Of a DNA stretch of 64,000 nt, positions 1 through 9,441 are shown piece after piece. Position numbers and translations under genes: made by a program. This DNA is from Methylobacterium oryzae. Its GTDB lineage: Bacteria; Pseudomonadota; Alphaproteobacteria; Rhizobiales; Beijerinckiaceae. The stretch covers positions 4,421,001 to 4,485,000 of the forward strand of contig NZ_CP090349.1 in assembly GCF_021398735.1 (NCBI RefSeq), in the 5' to 3' direction. Every line of letters begins with the position of its first letter. Position 1 is the first letter of the stretch. The notes beneath the pieces are model-generated. The model was not told where the DNA came from. It did no database searches and saw only the letters and a list, made by a program, of their open reading frames with translations.

Positions 1-1
1 C

Positions 2-862
2 GGCCTGTCGATGGTGCACGGCCGCGACTTCGAGCTGATCGATCCCGAGGACGATCCCCGCTACCGCGCCTACGTCCAGACCTATCTGGAAGTCGCCGGT
101 CGCCGCGGCATCACGCCGGACGCGGCCCGGACGCTGGTCCGCACCAACAACACGGTGATCGGCGCCATCGCGGTCCGCCGCGGCGAGGCCGACGCGCTGA
201 TCTGCGGCCTGGAGGGCCGCTTCGAGACGCGCCTGCGCATCATCCGCGACGTGATCGGGCTCGCGCCGGGCGTGGAGCAGTGCGCCGCGATGAGCCTCGT
301 GGTGACGCATAACGGCGCCTACTTCCTGGCCGACACCCATGTCCGCCAGAACCCCACGGCCGAGGAGATCGCCGACGTGGCGCAGGCCTGCGCCAGCCAC
401 GTCAGCCGGTTCGGGATGACGCCGAAGATCGCGCTCCTCAGCCACTCCGATTTCGGCCAGTCGGATTCGCCCTCCGCGATGAAGATGCGCGACGCCCTCG
501 CGCTCCTGCACACGCGGAATCCCGAGCTGCAGGTCGACGGCGAGATGCAGGCCGATTCCGCCCTCAACGAGATGGTGCGCGAGCGCGTCCTGCCGGGCTC
601 GCGCCTCAAGGGCGCGGCCAACGTCCTGATCTTCCCGAATCTCGACGCCGCCAACATCGCCTTCCAGTTCGCGAAGGTGCTGGCGGACGCGCTGCCGGTC
701 GGCCCGCTCCTGATCGGCCCGGCCAAGCCCGCCCACATCCTGACGCCGTCGGTGACGGCGCGCGGCATCGTCAACGTCACGGCCGCCGCCGTGGTCGAGG
801 CCCAGGCGGACGAGGCCGTCGCGCGCGCCGAGGAGGGCGGCGTCGGCATGCTCTCGGAGTGA
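2..862 (+). CDS. maeB: NADP-dependent malic enzyme, C-terminal part (5' end outside window)
   Basis: The reading frame is open from the first bases, so this is the 3' part of a longer gene; about 286 codons are visible. The visible protein is the phosphotransacetylase-like domain that forms the C-terminal half of MaeB-type malic enzymes. Recognisable stretches are VRTNNTVIGAIAVRRGEADA, HVRQNPTAEEIA, SHSDFGQSDSPSAMKMRDAL and the final VLIFPNLDAANIAFQFAK. Malic enzymes of this type oxidatively decarboxylate malate to pyruvate with NADP in the cytosol; the PTA-like domain is regarded as regulatory (binding acetyl-CoA) rather than catalytic. The catalytic N-terminal half lies upstream of the window. 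A free-standing phosphate acetyltransferase is less likely, because the sequence matches the MaeB version and already runs off the edge. Confidence 0.9.
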   Translation, partial: GLSMVHGRDFELIDPEDDPRYRAYVQTYLEVAGRRGITPDAARTLVRTNNTVIGAIAVRRGEADALICGLEGRFETRLRIIRDVIGLAPGVEQCAAMSLVVTHNGAYFLADTHVRQNPTAEEIADVAQACASHVSRFGMTPKIALLSHSDFGQSDSPSAMKMRDALALLHTRNPELQVDGEMQADSALNEMVRERVLPGSRLKGAANVLIFPNLDAANIAFQFAKVLADALPVGPLLIGPAKPAHILTPSVTARGIVNVTAAAVVEAQADEAVARAEEGGVGMLSE

Positions 863-944
863 GGGGCGCCCGTCGGCGGCCGCCAGCGTGGCCGTCGATT
901 TGCTTGCCCGCCCCGGGACCACGAAACCACCGGGAGACGACGCG

Positions 945-2390
945 ATGTGCGCGGGCGACGATCCAACCTGCCACGCCTTCGAGGAGCACCGCCGCCGGTT
1001 CCGGCGGGATCTCGAGCCTGAGCGGCGCGCCTTCCTTAAGAGCGGCTTCGCGGCGACCGGCGCCGCGGCCGCGGCCCTCGCGGCCGGCGGTCCGTCGCTC
1101 GTGAGCCCGGCCCTGGCCCAGGCGAGCGGCGCCAAGATCGCCGCCACGGCGCATTACCACCTGCCGGCGAATGCCGAGACGGTCCACTGGGGCTTCTTCA
1201 GCCGCAGCCTCAAGCCCAAGGTCGAGATCGGCTCGGGCGACTTCGTCACGATCGAGACGCTCACCCACCAGGCGAGCGACGATGCCGAGCGCATGATCCA
1301 GGGCGATCCGGGCGCCGAGAGCGTCTATCTCTGGACCAAGGACAAGATGGGCGTCTCGCCCCGCGGAGCCGGCGCCATGGACGCCAAGGTCGGCCCCGGC
1401 GGTGGCCTCGGCGTGCACATCTGCACCGGCCCGGTGGCGATCCGCGGCGCCGAGCCCGGCGACGTCCTGGAGGTGCGCATCCTCGACGTCGCCCCCCGCC
1501 CCTGCGCCAATCCCAGGTACAAGGGACTGGCCTTCGGCAGCAACGCGGCGGCGTGGTGGGGCTACCACTACAACGACCTGATCACCGGCGATAAACCCCG
1601 GGAGGTCGTGACCATCTACGAGGTCGACGCCACCGGCGAGCGCGACTGGGCCCGGGCGGTCTACAGCTTCCGCTGGCCGGGCGTGACCGACCCGTTCGGC
1701 GTCTCCCACCCGACCATCGATTATCCCGGCCTGCCGGTGGACCACACGAAAACCCAGAAGACCTTCGAGGTCCTGAAGGGCATCCGCGTGCCGATCCGGC
1801 CGCATTTCGGCACCATGGGCGTGGCGCCCGCCGAGGCCGACCGGGTGAACACGATCCCGCCGAGCTACACCGGCGGCAACATCGACAACTGGCGGATCGG
1901 CAAGGGCGCGACCCTCTACTACCCGGTGGCGGTGCCGGGCGCCCTGTTCTCCGTGGGCGATCCCCACGCCAGCCAGGGCGATTCCGAACTGTGCGGCACC
2001 GCGATCGAGTGCTCGCTCACCGGCACCTTCCAGTTCATCCTGCACAAGAAGGCGGACCTGCCCGGCACGCCGCTGGAGGCGCTCGACTTCCCGATGATCG
2101 AGACCCGGGACGACTGGGTTCTGTCCGGCTTCAGCTACCCGAACTACCTGCGGGATCTCGGTCCGGACGCGCAGAGCGCGATTTTCCAGAAATCCTCGAT
2201 CGACCTCGCCATGCGCGACGCCTTCCGGAAGATGCGCCAGTTCCTGATGCACGCGAAGGGCCTCACCGAGGACGAGGCGATCTCGCTGATGTCGGTCGCG
2301 GTCGATTTCGGGATCACGCAGGTCGTGGACGGCAACTGGGGCGTCCACGCCGTGGTCAAGAAGGCGATCTTCTCCGATCGCGTCGCCTGA
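945..2390 (+). CDS. Acetamidase/formamidase-family protein with Tat signal
   Basis: The protein is 481 aa from the ATG at 945, which has a GGGAG ribosome site 9 bases before it; an in-frame upstream ATG at 888 lacks one. The fold is the FmdA/AmdA amidase family, shown by GPVAIRGAEPGDVLEVRILD and by the family motif GDPHASQGDSELCGTAIE near residue 338. Family members hydrolyse formamide, acetamide or short amides to ammonia and the acid. Unusually for a family that is mostly cytoplasmic, an N-terminal segment of about 26 residues leads into a twin-arginine motif (ERRAFLKSGF, Arg27-Arg28), an Ala-rich hydrophobic core and a probable cleavage site after SPALAQA, so export to the periplasm is inferred. 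It stands alone, 83 bases after maeB. The substrate cannot be read from the sequence. Confidence 0.85.
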   Translation: MCAGDDPTCHAFEEHRRRFRRDLEPERRAFLKSGFAATGAAAAALAAGGPSLVSPALAQASGAKIAATAHYHLPANAETVHWGFFSRSLKPKVEIGSGDFVTIETLTHQASDDAERMIQGDPGAESVYLWTKDKMGVSPRGAGAMDAKVGPGGGLGVHICTGPVAIRGAEPGDVLEVRILDVAPRPCANPRYKGLAFGSNAAAWWGYHYNDLITGDKPREVVTIYEVDATGERDWARAVYSFRWPGVTDPFGVSHPTIDYPGLPVDHTKTQKTFEVLKGIRVPIRPHFGTMGVAPAEADRVNTIPPSYTGGNIDNWRIGKGATLYYPVAVPGALFSVGDPHASQGDSELCGTAIECSLTGTFQFILHKKADLPGTPLEALDFPMIETRDDWVLSGFSYPNYLRDLGPDAQSAIFQKSSIDLAMRDAFRKMRQFLMHAKGLTEDEAISLMSVAVDFGITQVVDGNWGVHAVVKKAIFSDRVA

Positions 2391-2402
2391 CGCCTGACCC
2401 GG

Positions 2403-4919
2403 TCACGCGGCCTTCGCGGCTCCGGTCATCGTCATGAGGCCGGCGATGACCCGGTAGGTCTCGGTCCAGGCTTCCCGGACCTCCGGCGTGAAGTCCGGGC
2501 CGAGCCCCTGCTCCAGGGTCCAGAGCAGTGCCGCCCCGACCGCCTCGAAATGCGCCTGCAGCGCGCCGTAGCCGACGTGCCGGTCCCCGAGATCGCGCAC
2601 GGCGGCGACGAGCGCCTCCGGCTTGTCGAGGTTGGCCACCGCCAGTGCCAGCATGGCGACGAGTTTGCGCTTCTGCGCGGTCATGTCGTCCGGGAAGAGC
2701 GACCGGACCTGCGGCGCGATGTCGAACAGGCGTCCGTAGAACAGCTCTGCCGCGGTGTCGCCGAGCGCCTGCACCGTCGCGAAGCTGCGCTGCACGATCG
2801 CGACCTGGGCGGCGGAGACCGCGTAGGACACGCGAACGCTCGCCAGGAACCGTTCGACCTCGGCGGTCAGACGGTCCGACTGGTCCGACAGGGCGGAGGC
2901 CGCCGCGAGAACCTGGCTCGCGGCCAGGCCGGTGCCCTCGGCCGCCTGCGCGACGCCGGTCATGGTTGTGGTGACCTCGCCTGTGCCGGTGGCCGCCTGC
3001 CCGACGTTGCGGACGATCTCCTGGGTCGCCGCACCCTGTTCCTCGACAGCCGCCGCGATCGTGGTCGCCGCCCCGTTGATCTCGCGGATCCGCGCGGTGA
3101 TCGCCGCGATGGCCTCCACCGCCTGCCCGGTGGACGCCTGCACCTGCGCGATCTGACCGGAGATCTCGTCGGTGGCCTTGGCGGTCTGCGCGGCGAGGGC
3201 CTTCACCTCGGAAGCCACCACCGCGAAGCCGCGGCCGGCTGCGCCCGCGCGGGCCGCCTCGATGGTGGCGTTGAGCGCCAGCAGGTTGGTCTGCTCGGCG
3301 ATCGACGAGATCAGCCCCACGACGGCACCGATCTGGTCCACGGCGCTGCTCAGGTCCTGGACGCGCGCGGCGGTCCGGTCGGCCTCGGCCGCGGCCCTCT
3401 GCGCGAGATCCGCCGATCCGTCGGCCTGCCGCCCGATCTCCTGGACGGAGGTGCCGAGCTCCTCCGCGGCCGCCGCCACGGTGTTGACGTTGCTCGAGGC
3501 CCGCTCGGCGGCGGCCGCGACCGCCGTCGACTGCCCGGCCGTCTGGGTGGCCGTCGCGGTCATCGTCTGCGCCGTGACCTGCAGGGCGTTGGCCGAGGAC
3601 GCGACCGAGCCGATCATGCCTCCGACGGCCTCCTCGAACCGTTGCGCCATCTGGCGCAGGCTGTCCCGGCGCTGGTCGTCGGCGTCCAGCCGCGCCCGCT
3701 CGGCCCCGGCCTCGAGGTCGCGCGTGCGGATCAGATTGTCCCGGAAGGCCTGCACGGCCACCATGATCGGCGCGAACTCGTTCCGGTACGCTTGCACCGG
3801 GACGGCGACGGCGGTGTCGCCCCCCGTCAGCGCGCGCATCGCGGTGGCGATGATCCGGAGGGGGCGCAGCACGCCCCCGAACAGAGCCATGAGGCCCAGC
3901 CCGACGAGCAGCAGGACGGCCAGCAGCGCCGCGGCACTGTGCAGGAGAACGCGGTCCGCCTCCGCGGCGAGGCTCTCGGCCCGCGCCACCATCTCGGCGA
4001 GGGCGGCATTGGCGAGATCGACGATCGTCATCTGCTCGACGCTGTTTCGCTTACGGAGATCTTGGAACGTGATGGGGGACGCGCGATGCTGGCTCAGGGC
4101 GTTGAAGATCGCGCGCGCCGCCTCCGCCGCCTCGCCCTCGAAATTGCTGCGCTTGGCCTTCTCGAACGCGGACCGCACGGCGTCCGAGCTCTGGGCGGCG
4201 GCCTCGCTGGTGCTCGACCACGCCGACTGGACCCGCGCCCGCTCCTCGGCCGCCGCCACGGTCTCGGGCAGCGACCACGACGTTCCCGCCGCCAGCGAGG
4301 TCTGCACGCGCAGGGCGACGTTCCCGATCGCGACACGGGTCGCCCAGGCGGACCGCTTGAGGACGAGGTAGTGCTGCAGGACGGCGTCGGAGCGCGGAAT
4401 AGCCGAATCCACGGCGTCCGTGGTCGCCGTCAGCGCGTCGAGAAGTTCCTGAAAGGCCGTCAGCACGGCGGGCAGCAGCGCCGGGTCCCGCTTCGGCTTC
4501 GGTACGCGCAGGGCTTCATCGATCCGGGGGCGGAGCAGGTTCACGGCGTCCTGCGCCGCGTTGAGCCTCGCCATCGTCGCCGTCACGGAGGGCAGATCCC
4601 GGTCCCGCAGCAGGTCCTGAACGCTCGCGAAGCCCGCGACCATCGCGTCCCGGTTCGTCGCGTAGGCCTTCAGGCTCTCCGGGTCGGCGGACGCATCCCC
4701 GCCCAGGGCGAGCGCTGCCCCCCGCTCGAGGCGTGTCGGCAGGATCGTCCCGAGCAGCTGGCGACTCGCGCGGGTCAGCGTGACCGCGTCCCGGGCCTGT
4801 CGCGCCTGAAGACGCGCGTCGAACAGAGCATTCCCCGCGTAGGCCAGTAACATCATCGCCATGGCGAGTATCGTCGTGCACATGACGACTCGAATCGAGA
4901 CGTAGCCAAGCCATCTCAT
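2403..4919 (-). CDS. Methyl-accepting chemotaxis protein with C-terminal globin domain
   Basis: 838 aa. The order is: TM1 (about 8-28), a periplasmic helical sensor region (about 30-325), TM2 (about 327-350), HAMP (about 350-402), and an MCP signalling coiled coil (about 430-690) with the conserved tip at 535-579 ([20 protein letters not shown], then [13 protein letters not shown]). Residues about 700-834 form a globin domain of flavohaemoglobin/bacterial single-domain type. Haem-pocket residues seem intact: Tyr728 (B10, in LFYGRLF), Phe742 (CD1), Gln749 (E7) and proximal His781 (F8, in DRHVGYG). Known globin-coupled chemoreceptors such as HemAT place the globin at the N-terminus and are soluble; here it is at the C-terminus of a membrane receptor. 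Oxygen, NO or redox sensing is inferred. The gene is monocistronic, with no chemotaxis genes beside it. Confidence 0.93.
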   Translation of the reverse strand: MRWLGYVSIRVVMCTTILAMAMMLLAYAGNALFDARLQARQARDAVTLTRASRQLLGTILPTRLERGAALALGGDASADPESLKAYATNRDAMVAGFASVQDLLRDRDLPSVTATMARLNAAQDAVNLLRPRIDEALRVPKPKRDPALLPAVLTAFQELLDALTATTDAVDSAIPRSDAVLQHYLVLKRSAWATRVAIGNVALRVQTSLAAGTSWSLPETVAAAEERARVQSAWSSTSEAAAQSSDAVRSAFEKAKRSNFEGEAAEAARAIFNALSQHRASPITFQDLRKRNSVEQMTIVDLANAALAEMVARAESLAAEADRVLLHSAAALLAVLLLVGLGLMALFGGVLRPLRIIATAMRALTGGDTAVAVPVQAYRNEFAPIMVAVQAFRDNLIRTRDLEAGAERARLDADDQRRDSLRQMAQRFEEAVGGMIGSVASSANALQVTAQTMTATATQTAGQSTAVAAAAERASSNVNTVAAAAEELGTSVQEIGRQADGSADLAQRAAAEADRTAARVQDLSSAVDQIGAVVGLISSIAEQTNLLALNATIEAARAGAAGRGFAVVASEVKALAAQTAKATDEISGQIAQVQASTGQAVEAIAAITARIREINGAATTIAAAVEEQGAATQEIVRNVGQAATGTGEVTTTMTGVAQAAEGTGLAASQVLAAASALSDQSDRLTAEVERFLASVRVSYAVSAAQVAIVQRSFATVQALGDTAAELFYGRLFDIAPQVRSLFPDDMTAQKRKLVAMLALAVANLDKPEALVAAVRDLGDRHVGYGALQAHFEAVGAALLWTLEQGLGPDFTPEVREAWTETYRVIAGLMTMTGAAKAA

Positions 4920-5320
4920 CGCGTGAACATTCCGATGTGCGAGTGGGATCTGCGTGTTGCTCGCATCATAGGGCGAACGGCGCGCGCGTTCACGCTGCCG
5001 CTCGGCAGTGTTCGACAGTCTATCGCGCCGACATATTTTGCGGGCGGCGCGCTTTATTCCGGATTCAGAGGAGAATCGACATCAACCAATAAAAAAGTTG
5101 GCTTGGTGAATTAAGCCGACGTTACCGCGGCGATCTCGGTCGGCAGGCGCACGCTCACCGTTCCGGCGGCGTGCGGTGAGCGCCGGTGCGACGGTCATGA
5201 GGCCGCCCTCGGCCCCGGGACGCGTGAGCTCTCCCGCGCGACGGGCCCGGGCCATAGTGCGAGACCGGACCGCGGCGGCGAGCGAGGCCCTGCCCGGGTT
5301 AGGCGCCCGCGCCGCGCGGA
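4920..5320. other. Intergenic region upstream of the MCP-globin gene
   Basis: About 400 bases with no gene I can support. Part is AT-rich compared with the surroundings (around 5040-5115), which fits a promoter region for the chemoreceptor reading leftwards, but no convincing -35/-10 pair or flagellar sigma-28 site could be fixed. A short CCAA/TTGG hairpin around an A-run lies near 5086-5101 and is too weak to call a terminator. The small open frames here have no recognisable protein features. Confidence 0.5.
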
Positions 5321-6874
5321 TCAGGGCGCGTCGTCCGCGAGCTCGACCCGCCCGTCCAGGCCGATGATGCGCCCGAGGCCGCGGACGCGGTTCAGCAGGC
5401 GGTCCCCGTTCAGGGCCTCCCAGTCCCGCGGCAGGCGCAGCACCACCCGGCCCTCCTCGACGGTGAGCGGCGCCCGTCCGAGGGCGCCGTCCATGCCGGC
5501 CGAGATCGGGAAGGCGATCCGGAGCAGGGCGCCCAGGAGGCGGGCGCGCTCGAACAGGCGCGGACCGGCCACGCTCCGGAGCATCGGGTTCGCCTTCTCG
5601 GGGGCCAAGCCTGTGTGCCTCAGGGACACCGCCAGGGCGAGATAGGCCCGGCCCGGATGATCCACGCCGACGAACGCGGCATTCTGGATCACCGCGATGC
5701 TCTGCTCACCGCGGTAATCCGGATGCGCCCGCCAGCCGACGTCGGACAGCAGGCAGCCGGCGTGCCGCAGCCGGCGCTCGTCGGTGGTCTCGTGGCCGTC
5801 CAGGGTCGCGACGAACCGGTCCGTCCAGGTGATCAACTCCTCGCCGTGGCGGGGCGAGCGCGCGCGCAGAACGTTGAATTCCGACGCCGAGGCCAGCAGC
5901 GGATCGATCAGACGGGTGTCGCGGTCGAGCTGCTCGAACAGCAGGCCCTCGCGCACGCCCGATGCCGAGATCGCCACCTCGCGGGGGCGCCCGACCCGGA
6001 TGATCTCCTCGAGGACGACGGCGCCGTAGGCGAGGAGCGGGCGCCGCGCCTCGGAGATCGCGTCGACGTCCTGCAGCAGCGCCACGTCGGTCTGCTCGAC
6101 GACCTGCAGGAAGCTGAGTTCGTCTGTGGGCTCCACCGTGTAGCCGTGCATCACGTGGACGGGGTAGCCGCGGGCCGCCTGATGGAGCCGCGCGATCGCC
6201 CGCCACGTGCCGCCGACCGCGTAGAAGGTCCGCCCGCGCAGGGTCTCGAGCTGCGGGGCGGCCTTGCGCATGTACTCGCGGACGATCTTGGCGGCCTTCT
6301 TGACCGAGCCGCCGGACAGGTCCTGCAGGGCGAGGCCGCCGAGGGGCATGGTCACCCCCTGTCCGACGACCGCCCCGCGGACGTCTACGAGTTCGAGCGA
6401 GCCGCCGCCCATGTCGCCCACGACGCCGTTCGGCGCGTGGAATCCCGAGACCACGCCGAGGGCCGACAGCTCGGCCTCGCGCCGTCCGGAGAGGAGCTGG
6501 ATCTCCTGGCCACAGGCCGCCTCGGCGGCGCGGAGAAAGTCGGGACCGTTCTCGGCGTCCCGCGCCGCCGCCGTGGCGAGGACGTAGACCTGCCTGACGC
6601 GCATCGTCTGGCACAGCACCCGGAACCGCGCCAGGGCGGCGAGTGCGCGCGTCACCGCCTCCTCGTTCAGGCGGCCGGTCGTCAGGACGTTGCGGCCCAG
6701 GCCGCAGAGCACCTTCTCATTGTAGAGCGGCGTCGGCGCCCGGGTCAGTCCGTCGTACGCGACGAGGCGGACCGAGTTGGAGCCGATGTCGATAATCGCC
6801 ACAGGATGGCGCGCGGTGCTGTCGATCGCCTCCGCGTCGTGCGCGAGGGTGAGGTTGGCAAGAGGGCTGCCCAA
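5321..6874 (-). CDS. ppx: Exopolyphosphatase, Ppx/GppA family
   Basis: 517 aa. Ppx hydrolyses terminal phosphates of inorganic polyphosphate (the related GppA acts on pppGpp). The N-terminal ASKHA-fold ATPase-like half shows both phosphate-binding motifs, IIDIGSNSVRLVAYD (about residue 27) and GDMGGGSLELVDV (about residue 153), with ATAAARDAENG between them. The C-terminal half carries the HD-like helical region of long Ppx proteins (CLLSDVGWRAHPDYRGEQ). The start used is TTG at 6874 with GAAGGA about 10 bases upstream; no in-frame ATG lies before the first conserved motif. It follows ppk by 81 bases in the same direction, so synthesis and degradation of polyphosphate are encoded together. 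Confidence 0.93.
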   Translation of the reverse strand: MGSPLANLTLAHDAEAIDSTARHPVAIIDIGSNSVRLVAYDGLTRAPTPLYNEKVLCGLGRNVLTTGRLNEEAVTRALAALARFRVLCQTMRVRQVYVLATAAARDAENGPDFLRAAEAACGQEIQLLSGRREAELSALGVVSGFHAPNGVVGDMGGGSLELVDVRGAVVGQGVTMPLGGLALQDLSGGSVKKAAKIVREYMRKAAPQLETLRGRTFYAVGGTWRAIARLHQAARGYPVHVMHGYTVEPTDELSFLQVVEQTDVALLQDVDAISEARRPLLAYGAVVLEEIIRVGRPREVAISASGVREGLLFEQLDRDTRLIDPLLASASEFNVLRARSPRHGEELITWTDRFVATLDGHETTDERRLRHAGCLLSDVGWRAHPDYRGEQSIAVIQNAAFVGVDHPGRAYLALAVSLRHTGLAPEKANPMLRSVAGPRLFERARLLGALLRIAFPISAGMDGALGRAPLTVEEGRVVLRLPRDWEALNGDRLLNRVRGLGRIIGLDGRVELADDAP

Positions 6875-6955
6875 ACGTCCGAGTCCTTCATCAGCCCGCC
6901 GCGCCGCCGGCGCGCCGTGCGGGAGGTTTAGCCCAGCGACGCCGCGCAGCGAAAC

Positions 6956-9343
6956 TCAGCTGCGTTGGGCGCGGCGGCTCAGCGCCCGCGGGCTCGACTT
7001 CTTCGAGGCCTTGCCGCGCCCCGAGAGGCTGGGATTGGTCATGAAATACTTGTGTGCGTTGAAGGGCTCCTCGCCCTCGGCGGGCTGGATCCGCTCGCAG
7101 CCGCCCGAGGCCAGGAGCCGCCAGCTCTGACGATTGTCGAGAAGGTTGGCCAGCATGATCTGGTCGAGCACCTGCTGATGCACCGTCGGATTCGTGATCG
7201 GCAGCAGCGCCTCGACTCGGCGATCGAGATTCCGGCTCATCAGGTCGGCGGAGGAGATGTAGACCGTTGCCTTGGGGTGCGGCAGCCCGACGCCGTTGCC
7301 GAAGGCGTAGATTCGCCCGTGCTCCAGGAAGCGCCCGACGATCGACTTCACCCGGATCGTCTCCGACAGCCCGGGGATGCCCGGGCGCAGGCAGCAGATG
7401 CCGCGGACCACGCAGTCGATCTGAACCCCGGCCGCCGAGGCGTCGTAGAGCGCGTCGATGATCTGGCTGTCGACCAGGGAGTTGCACTTGATCCAGATGG
7501 CGGCCGGGCGCCCGGCCTTCGCGTGCGCGACCTCGGCCTCGATGTGCTCGAGGAGCTTGTTCTTGGCGGTCAGCGGCGAGACCGCCATGCGCTCCAGCTC
7601 GGCCGGCTCGGCGTAGCCGGTGATGAAATTGAAGATCCGCGACACGTCGCGCGCGATCGCGGGATCGGCCGTGAAGAACGACAGGTCCGTGTAGATGCGC
7701 GCGGTGATCGGGTGGTAGTTGCCGGTGCCGACGTGGCAGTAGGTGACGAGCTTGTCGCCCTCGCGCCGGACCACCAGCGACAGCTTGGCGTGCGTCTTCA
7801 GCTCGACGAAGCCGAACACCACCTGCGCGCCGGCCTTCTCGAGGTTGCGCGCCCAGCGGATGTTGGCCTCCTCGTCGAAGCGCGCCTTCAGCTCCACGAG
7901 GGCGGTGACGGACTTGCCGAGTTCCGCGGCCTCGGCGAGGGCCGCCACGATCGGCGAGTTGGACGAGGTCCGGTAGAGAGTCTGCTTGATCGCGACCACG
8001 TTCGGGTCACGGGCGGCCTGCGCGAGGAACTGCACCACCGAATCGAAGGATTCGTAGGGGTGGTGGACGATGAAGTCCTTCTGCCGGATCGCCGCGAACA
8101 CGTCGCCGCCGCTCTCCCGGATGCGCTCCGGGAAGCGGGGATTGTAGGGCTTGAACTTCAGGTCGGGCCTGTCGATGCCGACGACCTGGGACAGCTCATT
8201 CAGGGCCAGCATGCCCTCCACGAGGAAGATCGCGTCCGCGGCGATCTCCAGTTCGTCGGCGACGAAGCTGCGCAGATCCTCCGACATGCCCGCCTCGACC
8301 TCGAGACGAATCACGACGCCGCGCCGCCGCTGCTTCAGCGCCGTCTCGAAATGCAGGACGAGGTCCTCCGCCTCCTCCTCGATCTCCAGGTCGGAATCGC
8401 GGACCACGCGGAACGCGCCGCTGCCCTTGACGAGGTAGCCCGGGAAGAGCCGCCCGGTGAACATCCCGATCACCTGCTCGATGGTGATCAGACGGGCGGA
8501 AGTCTCGCTGTCGCTCACCGGCAGGCGCACGAAGCGGTCGATGACGCCAGGCAGCCGGATCAGCGCGCGCAGCAGCCGGCCGTCCTTCGGCCGCACCAGC
8601 ATCAGCGCGATGGTGGTGCCGAGATTCGGGATGAACGGGAACGGGTGGGCCGGATCGATCGCCAGCGGCGTCAGGACCGGGAAGACGTGGTTGAGGAAGT
8701 ACTCCTCCAGCCACGCCGCCTGCTCGGCCGTGAGGGCCGCGGGCTCGACGATGTCGATGTCGCTCGTGTGCAGCTCTGTGCGCAGTTCCCGCCAGCGGGC
8801 CTGCTGGTCGGCGGCGAGGCGCGACACCTCGGTGCCGATCCGGACGAGTTGCTCGGACGGCGACAGGCCGTCCTGCGACGGGACCGTGATCCCCGCCCGG
8901 ACCTGATCGATGAGGCCGGCGACGCGGACCATGAAGAATTCGTCGAGGTTGTTGGCCGAGATCGACAGGAAGCGGAGGCGCTCCAGGAGCGGGTGGTTGG
9001 GGTTCGACGCCTCTTCCAGCACCCGCCGGTTGAACTGCAGCCAGGACAGCTCGCGATTCACGTACCGCTCCGGTGAGTGGCGCAGGGTTCGCCCGGCTTC
9101 CACCACCGGCTCGCGAGCCGCGCCGACCGGCGGCTCCGCGGGAGTCGCGGCCGCCGAGGCCGGCCACTCGTCGTTGGCGTCCGGAATGGCTTCCGCCGGA
9201 GCCGCCGCCTCCGCGACCGGATCGGCCTGCAGGCGCTTGGGCGCGACCGCCCGCCGCGTCGCCGGATTGGCCGTCGCGCGCCGACGGGGCTCGGGCGCCT
9301 CATCGGCGGCGTCGCGGTCCACGGGCTTCTGCGTCGATTCCAT
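6956..9343 (-). CDS. ppk: Polyphosphate kinase 1
   Basis: 795 aa; transfers the gamma phosphate of ATP reversibly to polyphosphate. After an N-terminal extension of about 90 residues rich in Ala, Pro and Arg, which is longer than in E. coli Ppk, the conserved core begins at [20 protein letters not shown]. The catalytic region contains [20 protein letters not shown], the autophosphorylated-histidine motif [13 protein letters not shown], the [10 protein letters not shown] motif and a second histidine in [13 protein letters not shown]. The ATG at 9343 has AGGG about 8 bases upstream. It lies between hdaA and ppx in one orientation, and a Pho-box-like sequence sits 65 bases before the start. The low-complexity extension could be partly an overcalled start, but no better start with a ribosome site was seen. 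Confidence 0.95.
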   Translation of the reverse strand: MESTQKPVDRDAADEAPEPRRRATANPATRRAVAPKRLQADPVAEAAAPAEAIPDANDEWPASAAATPAEPPVGAAREPVVEAGRTLRHSPERYVNRELSWLQFNRRVLEEASNPNHPLLERLRFLSISANNLDEFFMVRVAGLIDQVRAGITVPSQDGLSPSEQLVRIGTEVSRLAADQQARWRELRTELHTSDIDIVEPAALTAEQAAWLEEYFLNHVFPVLTPLAIDPAHPFPFIPNLGTTIALMLVRPKDGRLLRALIRLPGVIDRFVRLPVSDSETSARLITIEQVIGMFTGRLFPGYLVKGSGAFRVVRDSDLEIEEEAEDLVLHFETALKQRRRGVVIRLEVEAGMSEDLRSFVADELEIAADAIFLVEGMLALNELSQVVGIDRPDLKFKPYNPRFPERIRESGGDVFAAIRQKDFIVHHPYESFDSVVQFLAQAARDPNVVAIKQTLYRTSSNSPIVAALAEAAELGKSVTALVELKARFDEEANIRWARNLEKAGAQVVFGFVELKTHAKLSLVVRREGDKLVTYCHVGTGNYHPITARIYTDLSFFTADPAIARDVSRIFNFITGYAEPAELERMAVSPLTAKNKLLEHIEAEVAHAKAGRPAAIWIKCNSLVDSQIIDALYDASAAGVQIDCVVRGICCLRPGIPGLSETIRVKSIVGRFLEHGRIYAFGNGVGLPHPKATVYISSADLMSRNLDRRVEALLPITNPTVHQQVLDQIMLANLLDNRQSWRLLASGGCERIQPAEGEEPFNAHKYFMTNPSLSGRGKASKKSSPRALSRRAQRS

Positions 9344-9407
9344 CCCGGATCCCTGTCTCTGCTCCTCGCGGCGGCGGAGCGTGTATCACCCTAGACCGGC
9401 GGCCTTC

Positions 9408-9425
9408 ACGACAGTTTCGTGACGG
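9408..9425 (-). promoter_or_regulatory. Putative Pho box before ppk
   Basis: Read on the minus strand the sequence is CCGTCAC-GAAA-CTGTCGT: two 7-base direct repeats with a 4-base spacer. They match the alphaproteobacterial PhoB consensus half-site CTGTCAT at 5 of 7 and 6 of 7 positions. The site is 65 bases before the ppk start, in the 98-base gap after hdaA. PhoB control of polyphosphate kinase genes is known in other bacteria; here it is an inference from the site alone. Confidence 0.45.
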
Positions 9426-9441
9426 CCACTGTATTCCTCCT

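Noticed and set aside
777-2348. 523-codon minus-strand frame opposite the acetamidase gene
   Set aside because: It mirrors a well-supported gene in the high-GC third-position register; composition is Arg/Ala/Gly/His-rich with no motif.
2550-4850. 766-codon plus-strand frame opposite the chemoreceptor
   Set aside because: Shadow of the MCP-globin gene; no family features.
5086-5101. A-run with CCAA/TTGG arms as a terminator
   Set aside because: A four-base-pair stem is too weak, and no gene ends just before it.
4923-5114. 63-codon frame upstream of the chemoreceptor
   Set aside because: No ribosome site, hydrophobic segment or recognisable motif; it overlaps the likely promoter region.
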